From Rhodocollybia butyracea (lineage: Eukaryota; Basidiomycota; Agaricomycetes; Agaricales; Omphalotaceae): DNA of 64,000 bases. The stretch covers positions 124,001 through 188,000 of the forward strand of contig JADNRY010000053.1 of assembly GCA_015501585.1 (NCBI GenBank), read 5' to 3'. The position numbers and the translations under genes were made by a program. This document shows, in pieces, positions 21,725 through 32,612 of the stretch. Every line of letters starts with the position of its first letter. Positions within the stretch are counted from its first letter, which is position 1. Below the pieces are notes generated by a model that was not told the DNA's origin, ran no database searches, and saw only the letters and a program-made list of their open reading frames with translations.

Positions 21725-23038
21725 CTAAGCATGAAGATCTTCTCGATTATACCCTAGATAATCACTTGATAGTAATATTCCCGTTGGAGAGATCTTGAAT
21801 GTATTCCAGGCATTAGAGATCTAGAGCAAGTGCATCAGTTAAACTGCAAAATTTGAGTGATGTACTCTCACTGAGAATTTAGAGCGGAACACCTCAACAA
21901 TGTAAATTGACTGGGCTTCGCCATCCGTTTGTTCAGGCCAACAGAACAACCATAAAGTAGCGTCTGTCATAAATGTGAATGAAGGACCCAGAGCAGGTTT
22001 TCGGATCGTTGATTCAAAGGCCGAATATGGATTTGATACTGGTTCACGAGAGGCTGGCCTTCCGAGACCGGGAGGAGCTCTCATGAGCGTTGCGTTATTG
22101 ACCACCTGTTTGAAAAGTGCATAAGGTACGATCACAACGAAACTCTTGGTCACGAACCAGGACAAGCAGAGAGTATCGAATGGCCAGATGACGGAGAGAG
22201 TGCATGAGGCCAGCCATAATGGCATGCCCTTGCGATGATGCAGCACTTAGGTAGACACCAAGCAGTGGTGTTATTGAGTCTATGACGACGCACTTTATGC
22301 GAGACGAATGACTCTGTACTTTTCAGTGGCAAGAAGAGTCGAAAACACAAGAGTTACCTCGGATAACTGCGCCTCTAGGGAGCGTATTATTTCATGGATA
22401 GATTCAATATCGATCGCCGTGGAAACATGTAGTCTCTCCAGTGTTGGTCCCAGCTCATCTATTGACTGAGAGATGTTAGCTCGATGCTACCAGTTAGCAC
22501 AGCCATAGATCAAACCGAGAGTGTTTCTTCTAGAATTTGAACCGCTCTTTCTATGGGAAAGTCCCCTGTGGTGTCTATCCACAAAGCTTCGATTTCTTTG
22601 TCCTTGACAAGGGATTTTAGCACAGAGTTGAGGAGTAGCGTCTTTTATATACTTCAGCTGCAATTATGCGTTCAACGGATACATTAAGCTCACACTTTTC
22701 CCAGAGCCTCTATCCCCAGATATTTCAATAACTCGAGCAGAAGGGAGGCCGCCACCAAGTTGTTTGTCCAAGGCAGGGAAAGTCTCCAGTTTGAAATCCA
22801 CAGGCGCTTCAGGAGCAGACTCGGCCGCGTCTTGTCCAGAAGTCACAAGATAATCCCCCAAAGCCTTGATAAAATCTTCAAAACAAGTAAAAGAGATGCT
22901 TTTTGGAGATAAGCGCGCGTATATTTCGAGGGGAGAGCTTGAAAAGAGTAATTCGGTACTCGTCAGGATGCCCAAAGATGCCAATTGAGTTGCGAGTCTA
23001 TTAGGTAGTACAGATGAGGGGATATTCGACAAACGCAT
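21725..23038 (-). CDS. RAD51D-like RecA-family recombination protein
   Basis: Seven exons. The N-terminal helical part (RLSNIPSSVLPNRLATQLAS, then LGILTSTELLF) resembles the small N-terminal domain of Rad51 paralogues. FKLETFPALDKQLGGGLP leads into the Walker A motif GDRGSGKS, interrupted right after the Ser codon by an intron (GTGAGC...AAAAG) and continuing TLLLNSVLKSL. Further on come ALWIDTTGDFPIERAVQILE, the Walker B strand CVVIDSITPLLG, then VVNNATLMRAPPGLG and KPALGPSFTFMTDATLWL, which corresponds to the ATP-cap region of Rad51 paralogues. The last exon (SNAWNTFKISPTGIL) is reached through an intron starting GTGAGA just before 21840; without it the ORF reads on to a stop at about 21839. 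RAD51D is my preferred assignment; Rad57, XRCC3 or XRCC2-like remain possible. Role: homologous recombination, nuclear. An in-frame ATG also exists at 23095. Confidence 0.75.
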
Positions 23039-24261
23039 GGTAATGACTGATTGTGCCAAGGGCAAGACCGTGTAGCCACGTGCCTGGTAGTGCATAACGC
23101 GTGACGAGATAGCACGCGATGTGACTTGAAGTTGAGTCTTCTTTTCACGCAGCTAAGGCTTGGCGCAGCTTGGCCCCGCGTTTGCGTGGGTGAGGAGAGG
23201 ATCGCCCAACGCAGGTGAAACCCAATCCGAGGCATCGTAAAGACGTTATTTAAGGGGTAGGCAAGGGGTGGGTGTATGGGTGTGTGGGAGCTTTATGCAT
23301 TTAGGCGCTTTCTCTGATAAGCGCCTTTGGAGTTCGCCGCTATTTGTTCTGCTCATGAAGCGCGACTTGGTGGTGGGTAGAGCGCTTCGAATTTCTGAAT
23401 GGCCATTGCTTTCAAGACCTCGGTTTCCGAATCGCCCCTCTTGGAAACACCATCGGCCTCCCGTTCCCGTCCCTCTCTTGGCCTCCCGACACCATCCCAC
23501 ACCATCTCACGCCTCTTTCCTTCCGTCCTTCTCAACCCCTGTCCCGATTCCCTCCCAAACTATTTATTTCTTCGCTTTTGCGATACTTTTGTCTGGCACC
23601 ATCGTAAAAATAGCAGTCAGTGACCGTCACTTTATCTGTGCGAAGGCAATTCCTCTTTCCCTCAGAAATCCTCAACTTATGGTTAATCTTGGGCACACAC
23701 TTGTGAAGCTGTCCGTAAAGCAGTCGCAAAAACGTCTCTGTGATTGGATGGGGAGCGTTTCAGCTGTTCAATTTTTAACAGCTCTTTTGCGCACGTCCGT
23801 CGTTCATAATTCATTTCGTGATTTCGTGGCCACCGTCGTGAGAGCCCTCTGGCGCAGTAGCTAAATTTAACTCGAAAACAAGCTCAAAGTCAACTTGAAT
23901 TCATGTTGAACGACGTCACAGTTATGAAGTTAATTGCGGCAGCGCACAAGTTTCGCTTACATGTCAAGGTTACGATATTTTTCAGGTTAAACCCAGGTAA
24001 CAATAAAAATAGGTAAGGTATAAGGTTAGCCGTATGTGCGCAGTGATAATAGGTGAGCGCACATTGGCGACTCTTTTGATATCAGGGTCAAAATGCGATG
24101 AAATGCATGATATTTCTTCAAGGCCTCGGGAATGCCATTTCTCTTCGCAAATTTCCCTCAGCGAATGGAAGCAAAGAGTTTACAACTAACTCTTGAGATA
24201 AAAGAGGAAATTTCAGAGTGAAATACTTCAGCACTCAGCGTCACATCCCTCGAAACTCAGC
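23039..24261. promoter_or_regulatory. Divergent upstream region
   Basis: 1.2 kb between the divergent RAD51D-like and HsbA-like genes. A 198-codon plus-strand ORF (23268-23864) shows low-complexity Pro/Ser/Arg runs and overlaps an equally open antisense frame, so I do not call it a gene. CT-rich tracts occur around 23450-23570. Confidence 0.4.
24197..24203 (+). promoter_or_regulatory. TATA-like element upstream of the HsbA gene
   Basis: GATAAAAG-type sequence about 60 bp before the HsbA start codon, a plausible TATA position for a strongly expressed secreted-protein gene. It rests only on motif and distance. Confidence 0.25.
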
Positions 24262-24929
24262 ATGGTTCGCCTTACATCTTTTGTCGCTCTCTGCGCTGCG
24301 TGTGTTGTTAGCGGACAACTTACCGCACTCGAGGCCAGCCTCGCCGCCATTTCAAGCCGAGTTTCGGTCATCAGTAACTCCGTAAGCGCATTCCCAACCG
24401 CTGGGGGGTCCAGTGCGTCAGCTCAGGTAAGATGGAACAATGTTTTGGAGATGTTTCACCTCCTTGACAGTTTTCAGGCCATTCACGCCCAAGCGACCGG
24501 CCTAGTGTCCGCAATAAATGCTGCTGTTACACCCGCTAAGGTGACTTTGCATTGTTGATGGTTACTCCTTTTGATTAAACGTTTGCAGAACACTCCAGTT
24601 CTCGATGACACTGACGCTACAACGCTTATCGATGATTTCGAGGAGTTTATTGGCGACATCTTCGTGACAACTATTAACCTCGTCAACAGGAAAGCTGAAC
24701 TTCAAAAACTCGGCGTAGCATCTACGATCGCTACTGACCTTGCCAATTTGAAGGCGGCCACAAAGACTTTCGAAAACGCATGGGTTCATGTCGTCCCCGT
24801 AGGTTTTTTGCATAACGAGCCACATACTAGTTGCTTACAATGAAACAGGAGGATATGGCGACTATGGCCACAGGAATTACTTCAGCCGTCGATTTTGCTT
24901 TGGAGACCGCGTCTGCTGCCTTCGCCTAG
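24262..24929 (+). CDS. HsbA-like hydrophobic surface-binding secreted protein
   Basis: Four exons (24262-24426, 24478-24540, 24589-24798, 24849-24929), all joined in phase 0, giving 172 residues. The N-terminus is a clear signal peptide (MVRLTSFVALCAACVVSG, then QL). The mature part is helical and rich in Ala, Thr, Val and Leu, with few charged residues: ALEASLAAISSRVSVISNSV, AQATGLVSAINAAV, DDTDATTLIDDFEEFIGDIF and FALETASAAFA. This matches the HsbA family, secreted proteins that adsorb to hydrophobic surfaces and in Aspergillus help recruit cutinase. Length is usual for the family. It sits alone, with no cutinase gene in the window. Splice sites are all canonical. Confidence 0.85.
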
Positions 24930-26445
24930 GCGGGAGTTAATATTGCAATAAACCTTGTCTATTTTCTTGAAAGGTTTCAATATGTAAATACTGCAAAATG
25001 CATTATCGTGGGCATGCATATACTCACTCAATTTGACCATTTTGTCTTGCTATCATGACGATGCCTTGAGTATTGCGCTAGTTGATACTGAGTCTATAAG
25101 CACCAGCAATTGAGGACAAGAGAGCGCGGGGCATCCAGGCTGCTCCCACACCTTTTTTGGCTCAGCCACAATGGAAGCCAACGTTTTGGTGGCGAAGCTT
25201 CCATACAGTGATAATCAGGAAGACGCGAAGTAGTTGTATTTGGTTCGCTTCACACAGGAGTTGACGAAGTCAACAGAGCTCACACAGTCAACAGAACTCA
25301 CAAGTAACAGACTCACACAGCTGAAAAGAACTATTTTCAAGTTTTCTATGCCTTAGTAGTAGTGAGAGTGGGAGTGGGAGTGGTGGTGTAAGTGTATGCG
25401 AGAGCAAATGCGACGTGGCTCGCCAGTGAAGCGTACGCGTAAATGCTGCAGTGCGTTGGAATTACGTATGGCACGTGATGTTACACTGCCACTGTCCATT
25501 TATAGTAACTGTCTGAAGCGCTTCGCCTTTTGGAACATGTTCTGTCAACGTGCATCCTTTCCGTGGTGTTCTGTCGGGACCCAAACAACAGGTTTTCAAT
25601 GACCATACATATTCCGCCGCCACTGGAAAGCTCGTTGTAGCGTTCAAACTCACAGGAAATGGAACTTTGTACCAGTATTCAATTTACCCCACAAATGCTG
25701 ATCAGGCCATATCCAGCTGCTCAACCTCTCATACGCACATATTCCCAAAAAAGGAAAGTCTGGAACCACACCGTTAGGCATTTCCATAAAAAGGAAATCC
25801 AGGAGGCTGGCTTTCGGTGTTGACGCGTTGACGAATGCATCGGAGACCGTCAGGGCTGTATCACGGAGACTACTTCAAGTACTGACTGGCGGACAGCTAC
25901 TTATACAGTGCATGTCTTGAATATGAGCGCTTGAGATACCATCAACGTATAACCGAAAACTCGGATGAAAGAACAAGCTGCTCCCCTCTAAGTATAAGCG
26001 TTGTTGACAAGCATAGTAATGCCGCCGTTGTGGATAGTAGTGAACTGGCTCCCTCAAGGTCGCTTGCTTACCTGGTTTTTCTCGCAAGTCCTATTTCATT
26101 TCCTTCGTCTCTGAATATTGAAGGTAGATATGAGCGACGGCTCTAGAACGGGAAAATTGCAAGCCCTGACTCGGAAGTCCTACATACCTCTGATAGTAGT
26201 CTCTGAAACTCGTGCTCCTTGAGAAAGTATTTTTGGCTTTTGCGTCTGGTCTACAGCAGTCTTGGTCAGCTTCATTCTATGCGTCAGCAATTGAAAATTT
26301 GGTTCAATTGGGATCGAGATGGTTATTTAACATTTTGAGCTGTACAGAGGTGAGCTTCAACTTCCTCTCCACGACATCGATGTCCTTACATCGAACTGAT
26401 GGACACCGTAGACTTGACCGATTCTCAATTTCACGACTTGTCTGA
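24930..26445. other. Gene-poor region
   Basis: About 1.5 kb between the HsbA and DUF6533 genes. It holds the HsbA 3' UTR, a short direct repeat (25269-25320), a GAGTGG-rich simple stretch (about 25356-25388) and small ORFs without resemblance to known families. Confidence 0.4.
25269..25320. repeat. Short imperfect direct repeat
   Basis: Two adjacent 18-nt copies beginning GTCAACAGAGCTCACACA (25269-25286) and GTCAACAGAACTCACAAG (25287-25304), then a third partial copy with ACAGACTCACACAG. No gene is tied to it. Confidence 0.65.
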
Positions 26446-28199
26446 ATGCGTTACAAATGGACGGATGGGTCAAGTGAGTGCTAAGTTGTTCTTTCTCACT
26501 CGCAGAGATATTGGAGGCTTATAACTTTTGTTTGGCAATTGAGGGAATCATCTGTATGTATCTTCTACAGTTTTCCAAGATTGGTCTTATTTCTTGATGT
26601 AGATGCCAGTGCAACTCTATTTGTGAGTTTTTTCAAAGAAAATTTTTGACATTTGATTCAATTATTGGTTAGTTGTACGATTATTGTTTGACTGTTCTGA
26701 GTGAGGTGTGTATCTAAATGCATCAAAAAACTGATGAGGCGTCAACTTGTAGTAATTTTTTTCTTGATAATAGGTGAAATACGTTTGGTGCCCTGGACGT
26801 GTGTCTATTAGCTCCAGTGCTTTTATGGTTGCTCGATATGGCACCATGGCTGATATAGTACTCGCCCTTCTACCTGTGGGTGAACATTCGCCTCTGCCAA
26901 TATATAGCTACTGATTCCTTGGCCAAATAGAGCAGTCGTTCGCCTGCCGTTGACAATGGAGCTGGTGGTGAGCTCTAGGAGGCTCGCAGCCCTGGTTCTT
27001 TGGATTCTAACGTCAGCTTGTGACCTTCGATAGTTCTACGCTTCCTTGCGATCATTGCATCTCAACGTATGTATCTGGCCTCATTCCTTACTTTGAGCTA
27101 ATTTCGAGCACATAGTCATTGTAGCCGTCAGAACCTGGGCTATATGGAACAAAAACCGAATGATTTTAATAGTGCTAACTATCCTTTCTCTTGTCTGTTG
27201 TCCTTGTCTTGTGAAGCCTTCCACTGAGGCAATGCTTTGTTTAAAGGCTACAATGATTCCTGCCACTGTTCTAGTCATAGAGCGCATAATCTCGAATCGT
27301 GGTAAGTACGCTTTCTTTCGCTCACAGTACTGGTCTAGTACTCTTTGTCCGTGCGGAATGATTAATTGCTTGATACTTAGTGGTGCTATCTGTGACTCCG
27401 GAGTTTCAGAATATCTGCATATTGACCATTGGCAAAATCAGTCAAGCGTTCGTCGCGCCATTTATCCTAGTTATCTTCTACGAATTTGGTATGCTTCGAA
27501 TTTGAACCCTTTCGCGAAGATGATGCTCACTCTTCATCTTCAGTGAATCTGACTTTTTCTCTGATACGAATAGTCAAATGGCGTAAAACTATTCCAAAAA
27601 ACATACGTGCACCTATTATCGATACCCTATGGAGAGATGGTAAGGTGATGCTCCCCAGACTGATAACAATAATACTTACAATTCCTTCCTTTTAGGCGTT
27701 ATGTATTTTTCATTTATGTTGGGTCCGTTTCTCTTCTCCATCGAAGAAACTAGTATCTCATCTTCAAGCGTTGTAATGCTCTCAGTGCTAGGGTCTATGA
27801 ATATTGGAATAGTGCTGCAGCAAGTACGTTCCACTTCTCAGTCTTCACGGAAAAGTGGCTGATGCGCGCGTTTATCAGGTCCCTCAATTCCGAGCTGGAG
27901 GTATCCAGTACGTCCTGTTCAAAAGTGATTAAATACTTGGTTTTCAGCTTTGCTTATGTAGTAGGTTGCAAGCAGTCTTTCAAAGTATTCTCTCTACTCG
28001 GATCGTTCTGGTATGACCTGAATACTCTTGAATCGTTCGGAGACCTTGACTTCCGTCTTTGCTTTTTCAGCATCTTGCTGGATCGAGAGACTCCAGAGAT
28101 ATTACTGCGCCTGGATGTTCAGTATACCAATCTAATTCGGGGAACCAATTTACGAGTCTATTTACGACTGTGGACCGTAACGACACACACATGGATTAA
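26446..28199 (+). CDS. DUF6533-family multi-pass membrane protein
   Basis: A heavily split gene of about 14 exons, several of only 20-40 nt (26446-26473, 26516-26553, 26603-26622, 26673-26705, 26774-26879 are clear). Spliced protein reads ILEAYNFCLAIEGIIYASAT, LFLYDYCLTVLSEVKYVWCP, GRVSISSSAFMVARYGTMAD, then IVAVRTWAIWNKNR, ISQAFVAPFILVIFYEFVNL, KTIPKNIRAPIIDTLWRDG, VMYFSFMLVLGSMNIGIVLQ and RAGGIQLQAVFQSILSTRIV. These are hallmarks of the large Agaricomycete family of seven-helix-like membrane proteins with DUF6533, whose function is unknown. The junction at 26930-27057 is not settled; one workable solution joins EQSFAC to LLRFLAIIASQ. A hydrophilic C-terminal tail ends THMD at 28199. Reading without splicing creates a misleading 166-codon ORF at 27862-28362. 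Confidence 0.72.
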
Positions 28200-29113
28200 T
28201 GAAGTACATATATGTAGTCCCGAGATTTCAGGCTGCATAGTGTCTGGAGTCAATATAAACTACTACTTTTCATCAGAGAACGTGCTGGAGCCGAATACGT
28301 CCTCATCGAGCCATCGTAGTCGGCAACTCTTACTAGAAGAAGAAGAAGAGGACAGATTATGAAGCACTGGAAAATTGTCGGGCAACACGTCTAAAGCAGA
28401 GACTCTTGCTTTTCGGATGGCGTCGTTCGTCTTTCGAAGGGGGTTACAGACGACTGATTACTGTTGTTCATCACTTAAGTATTGGTCTACTTTGTCCCTT
28501 GGGCGAGTGGTGGATGATAAAGGATCAGAAGTGTGCGGCTCTGTAGCTCTGGAAGTATGAGGGGGCATCGTGTTTCCAAAACTACATATTTATTAAATAT
28601 ATATTGAGGGTGAGTTTCACCCAAGCCACTCGTTTGCTGTGTTGAGCACTAATCCCTTGTTTTATCCCCCCTGCTGATCTTGGAACATCGTTTACAGGTT
28701 GTGCACCTCAGAATGTCACAATTCCTGCATAATATGGTCAAAGCGAGAAATATGCTCGAGTGTTTCGGATTCAGTTATCCAGTGATCATTGTAATATCAT
28801 TCCTCTTGTTCTTTATACTGCCAGGATGAAATCATTATCGCCTCGATGATAGTACTGTTCAAATTCTGATCCTCCGAAAGTTGTATATTTTGTCACAACC
28901 CTTCGTAATTATAGGCCGTCTTTTGCTTGTGGCGGTGAGTCTTCAAGTTACTATGGGAAAACATCCAAGAATGGTATTCTGATCCCTTCTTCGAAGTTTG
29001 TCACTTTATGTGTCCGATGGTACATACATCTAATTTATCTTGTACTTACATAGTACTGCCAACAATATATTATTATATTACTCTTTACGGTGGGCATACA
29101 CAAGAATTCGACG
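28200..29113. other. Intergenic region between convergent genes
   Basis: 0.9 kb between the 3' ends of the DUF6533 and beta-oxidation genes. Short ORFs only; a GAAGAAGAAGAAGAGG trinucleotide run lies near 28337. Nothing recognisable. Confidence 0.4.
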
Positions 29114-31887
29114 CTACAATTTGGCTTTTACTCTATCGCCCTTGTTTTCAAAGTTTTCGATCAGCTGAAGTTGGGAACACGTATCAGTATTAGATGGGGA
29201 TCAAGTGGAGGCGTAGGCTTACCTGCTGCATCGCTTCCGACGTAGAGGTTGGATGAGTAGCTCGTTCATCTACTAACAGTCAGTATTTATTTGATACTCT
29301 GATGACGTAATAAAACTGACCGAAAACAGTAATATCTTTCCATTTTGTGACGACATCCTCTGGCGCATAAGGTTTTTGTGTTGGAAAGCCGAAGCCCCCG
29401 CTGCGCTGCCAGCGTGATTGCGCAATCCAGCCTCCGGAAAGTTCAAACAAATTTCCGGAAACCTCATCGTTGTCTGAACGCCAATTAGCAATTACGGATG
29501 TGATGAAAATGGGAATCAACCTTCGCTTGTCAGGTAGCCAACTAGAGGCGCGACGTGCTCAGGCTGCAGAATAATTATCAGAGTCGAGCATAGACCGATC
29601 TTGAAAGGAATGGTTACCCTGAATGCTTTCAGCATATCCTCCGTCCTGTAATATCATTAAGAACAAATTATGTGGCATGCATGAATAACGTACCACACAG
29701 TTTCTGTCATTGCTGTTCCAGCTGTTGGAGCAATAACATTGGCAAGGATGTTGTATTTACGCCCTTCGATCGCCAGGGTCTTTGTCAATCCAGTGATACC
29801 AGCTTTAGCAGCCGCGTACTATATTCTAAGATTAGTATGATTTCAGAAGCGAATTAGTCGCATACATTGGCTTGACCAAAGTTACCATCTATGAAGGTAG
29901 GTTATGAGAAATGTCTTGTTCAATATGATAAAAGACATACAAATGCCAGTCGGAGAGCAAGTGGTTAGGATGCGACCATATTTTTGCTTCTGGAATATCG
30001 GCCACACCGCTTTGGCAGACTGTTCGAAAGGTGAACGAGAGGCATGGTAATTATGCGGTTCTTGACCGTTACCTTAAAAGTCCCTCTGCGAGAAAATTCA
30101 GTATGGCATCATCTCAGAATGAACGTATAATGCACCGTAAATGAACAGCGATGACAAGATCCCAATCCTGCTCAGTCATGGCCGTGAACGATTTGTCACG
30201 AAGAATCCCAGCGTTAGCAACAAGAACGTGTACACCACCAAATTTGTCCATCGCAGCTTTGACAATTGTGTCGCCATCTTCAGCTGAACAAACGGCCGCA
30301 GTTGCTTTCCCACCAGCTTCGGAATAAATTTTAGAGCACACCGGAACAAGTCACCAAGCACAATTTTACCTTTGACGATCTCGTCCACTACTGATTTGGC
30401 AGCCTTCTCATTGAGATCGTTAACAACGACATTAGCACCTAGCCTTGAATACATCAAGGAGTAGATGCGACCGAGACCAGCACCTGCGCCGGTCACGATA
30501 ACTGTCTTGCCGTCGAATCGAACTTCAGGAGATGCTTGAGGATTAGTGGGGGCTTTCAAAGCAGCCTCGCGGTTACCCTGTGACAAAGAATATCAGACAT
30601 TGCCTCCAGTGACCCCAGTCTGGCTGACCTTCATATCGATATCCATGATAGCCTTGAGACTAGAAAAACATACATCAGCGCAGGAATCGGACGGTAGGAA
30701 AACGCCAACTATTTGGGCTGGCTGAAGTCGGTGATCTCAGACCACTTGGCTTTTACCTGGAATGGCTTGCTATTAGCTTGGTTCCAACTCGACGGCAGAG
30801 GCTTACCGCTGAAGGAGTAAAGGTTTCATCGGCTTTGAAAACAGTGCCCCTGCTCTGTTCCGATCGCACCTCCGCAATAAACCCAGCTCCAACTTCAAAT
30901 ATTCTCCCAGACGCATCCGGTCCATCGGGGTGACAGACTGCAGCCACGAAAGGTGCGACGAATTCGGGCTGTATACATTTATATCAACGCTGAGGTAAAG
31001 CCTGTGAACTACACACCTTGAGGTTGGCGAGCATTTCTGGAGGCATGACCGTCTCGGTCATAGCTGATGCAGCCATCTGCCCTAAAGTAAGTTCATGGCA
31101 GGTAATGTTTGCTGGATGGCACGCACAGGAGCAATTGCAGTAGACTTAATATTGTATTTCGCGCCTTCGAACGCCAAAGTCTTCGTGAATCCGATCAGGC
31201 CCATCTTTGCAGCGCTGTAATTGGCCTGTCCAAAGTTCCCTACATTGGCATGAGACTCAAATGACTGGCTGTCGGAACAGGGTAGAACGGACCATACAAC
31301 CCTGCTGCACTAGCAGTGTTGATGATTCGACCAAATTTCTGCTTTCTGAAGATCGGCCAAGCAGCTTTTGTACAAGCAAATGCACCTTTCAGATGAACTT
31401 CAGTTACTTGGTCCCACTCCTTGTCCGACATATTCTTGAACCTAAAAATAGCCGGTCTTCATGGGTCCTCAACGAAATTAAAGTGAGCACATACCCTTTA
31501 TCGCGAAGTATTCCAGCGTTGTTGATCAATACTGTAACACTACCAAATGCATCGAGAGCACTTTTTATCACGGCCTCTCCGTCGGTCACTGACGACGTGT
31601 TTACCACAGCGTTGCCACCAGCTGAAGGAATAGAAGATTATTCGATGATAAATCGTGAAAAGATTGAGAGACCAGATACCTTGCTTGATTTCGTCAACTA
31701 CCTTTTGAGCTGCTGCACCATTGAAGTCGTTGACGACAACGTTTGCTCCGCGCGATGCAAATAACAAGGAGTAACTGGAACGTCATGAAGATACGAAAGG
31801 TAAGTACAAGTTTTGTACACACGCTTTCCCAAGGCCTCCTCCTGCTCCAGTGACTACAACGGTATGACCTTTGAATGAGAGCGACAT
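29114..31887 (-). CDS. FOX2: Peroxisomal multifunctional beta-oxidation protein, tandem-SDR half (Fox2-like, no hydratase domain)
   Basis: More than ten exons, about 620 residues. Two short-chain dehydrogenase domains lie in tandem. Domain 1 starts [20 protein letters not shown] (TGxxxGxG), with [11 protein letters not shown] and the catalytic YSAAK. Domain 2 follows [18 protein letters not shown], with [12 protein letters not shown] and YAAAK. They match the two (3R)-hydroxyacyl-CoA dehydrogenase domains of fungal Fox2/MFE-2. The C-terminal part ([60 protein letters not shown]) equals the end of the second unit plus the linker, then stops after AKL, a PTS1-type peroxisomal signal. The MaoC-type hydratase 2 domain that completes Fox2 is absent here but is encoded at 39397-40769. 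Catalytic motifs are intact in both domains, so it should be functional. Confidence 0.88.
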
Positions 31888-32612
31888 GATACAATAAATT
31901 CGTTGGAAGAAATGAAGATGAAGCTTTGAAGACCGGACCCCGCGTTAAAAGTCATAGCAGACACTTTATCATGTGAAATTTTGCATCCCGGCGGGCCGAA
32001 ATCAAGCGCACTTTAGAAAGATCAACCCCGATGAACACTGAACTGGTAAATAAGTTGAGTAAACAGCCACTTTTACGGCTTTATGTCTCTAGAGACTCAG
32101 CTTTTTTTTCAAGTGTTCCTCAAGTTGACAAAAGAGAAAGAAAAGAGAGAAATATATCTATCTTTTGCACTTTGGCTTACTTTCTTCAAGCTTCAAGCCG
32201 TTTAGAGAACTTAGAGGAGTAATGCATTGCTAGATATAAATAACACATGTAGCGAAAATGCCATGGCGCGCTGCGCAAGATATACCGGATACAGTAGTAT
32301 ATGTATGTACAGGCGCAGGGAGGAAAATGCAGAAAGTCTACGCGGGTGAAGATAGTATACATAGGAAAAGAGGGGACTTTAACCCCTTTTTGAATGAGCA
32401 CATAACACCGAGGCATAGGACAGCGAGAGGAAAGCATATGACAACGAGACAGAAAATTGCTCGAATGGAAAAAAAAGGGCGAACAAAATGAGATTGCGGA
32501 GACAAATCGATATATGTAATAAATGAATATGGATATATAAACTCAGATGCTGAAGAATAAATCGAGAGGATGTACAAGAGAATAATAAAATGCTAAGATC
32601 GACGAGCTTACA
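31888..32612. other. Intergenic region
   Basis: 725 bp between the Fox2-like start and the cyclin gene end, both on the minus strand. It holds the Fox2 promoter and the cyclin 3' UTR. Short plus-strand ORFs around 32031-32491 look like chance. Confidence 0.4.

Noticed and set aside
23268..23864. 198-codon plus-strand ORF between RAD51D-like and HsbA genes
   Set aside because: Low-complexity Pro/Ser/Arg runs, overlapping antisense ORFs of similar quality, no domain and no splice context. Best explained as open frames in a CT-rich promoter region.
27862..28362. 166-codon ORF
   Set aside because: It is a read-through of introns and exons of the DUF6533 gene in another frame; the spliced frame gives LQAVFQSILSTRIVLH, which fits the family.
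24930..29113. Decayed transposon in the gene-poor stretch
   Set aside because: No terminal inverted repeats, target duplications, transposase or reverse-transcriptase motifs were seen; the membrane-protein exons explain much of it.
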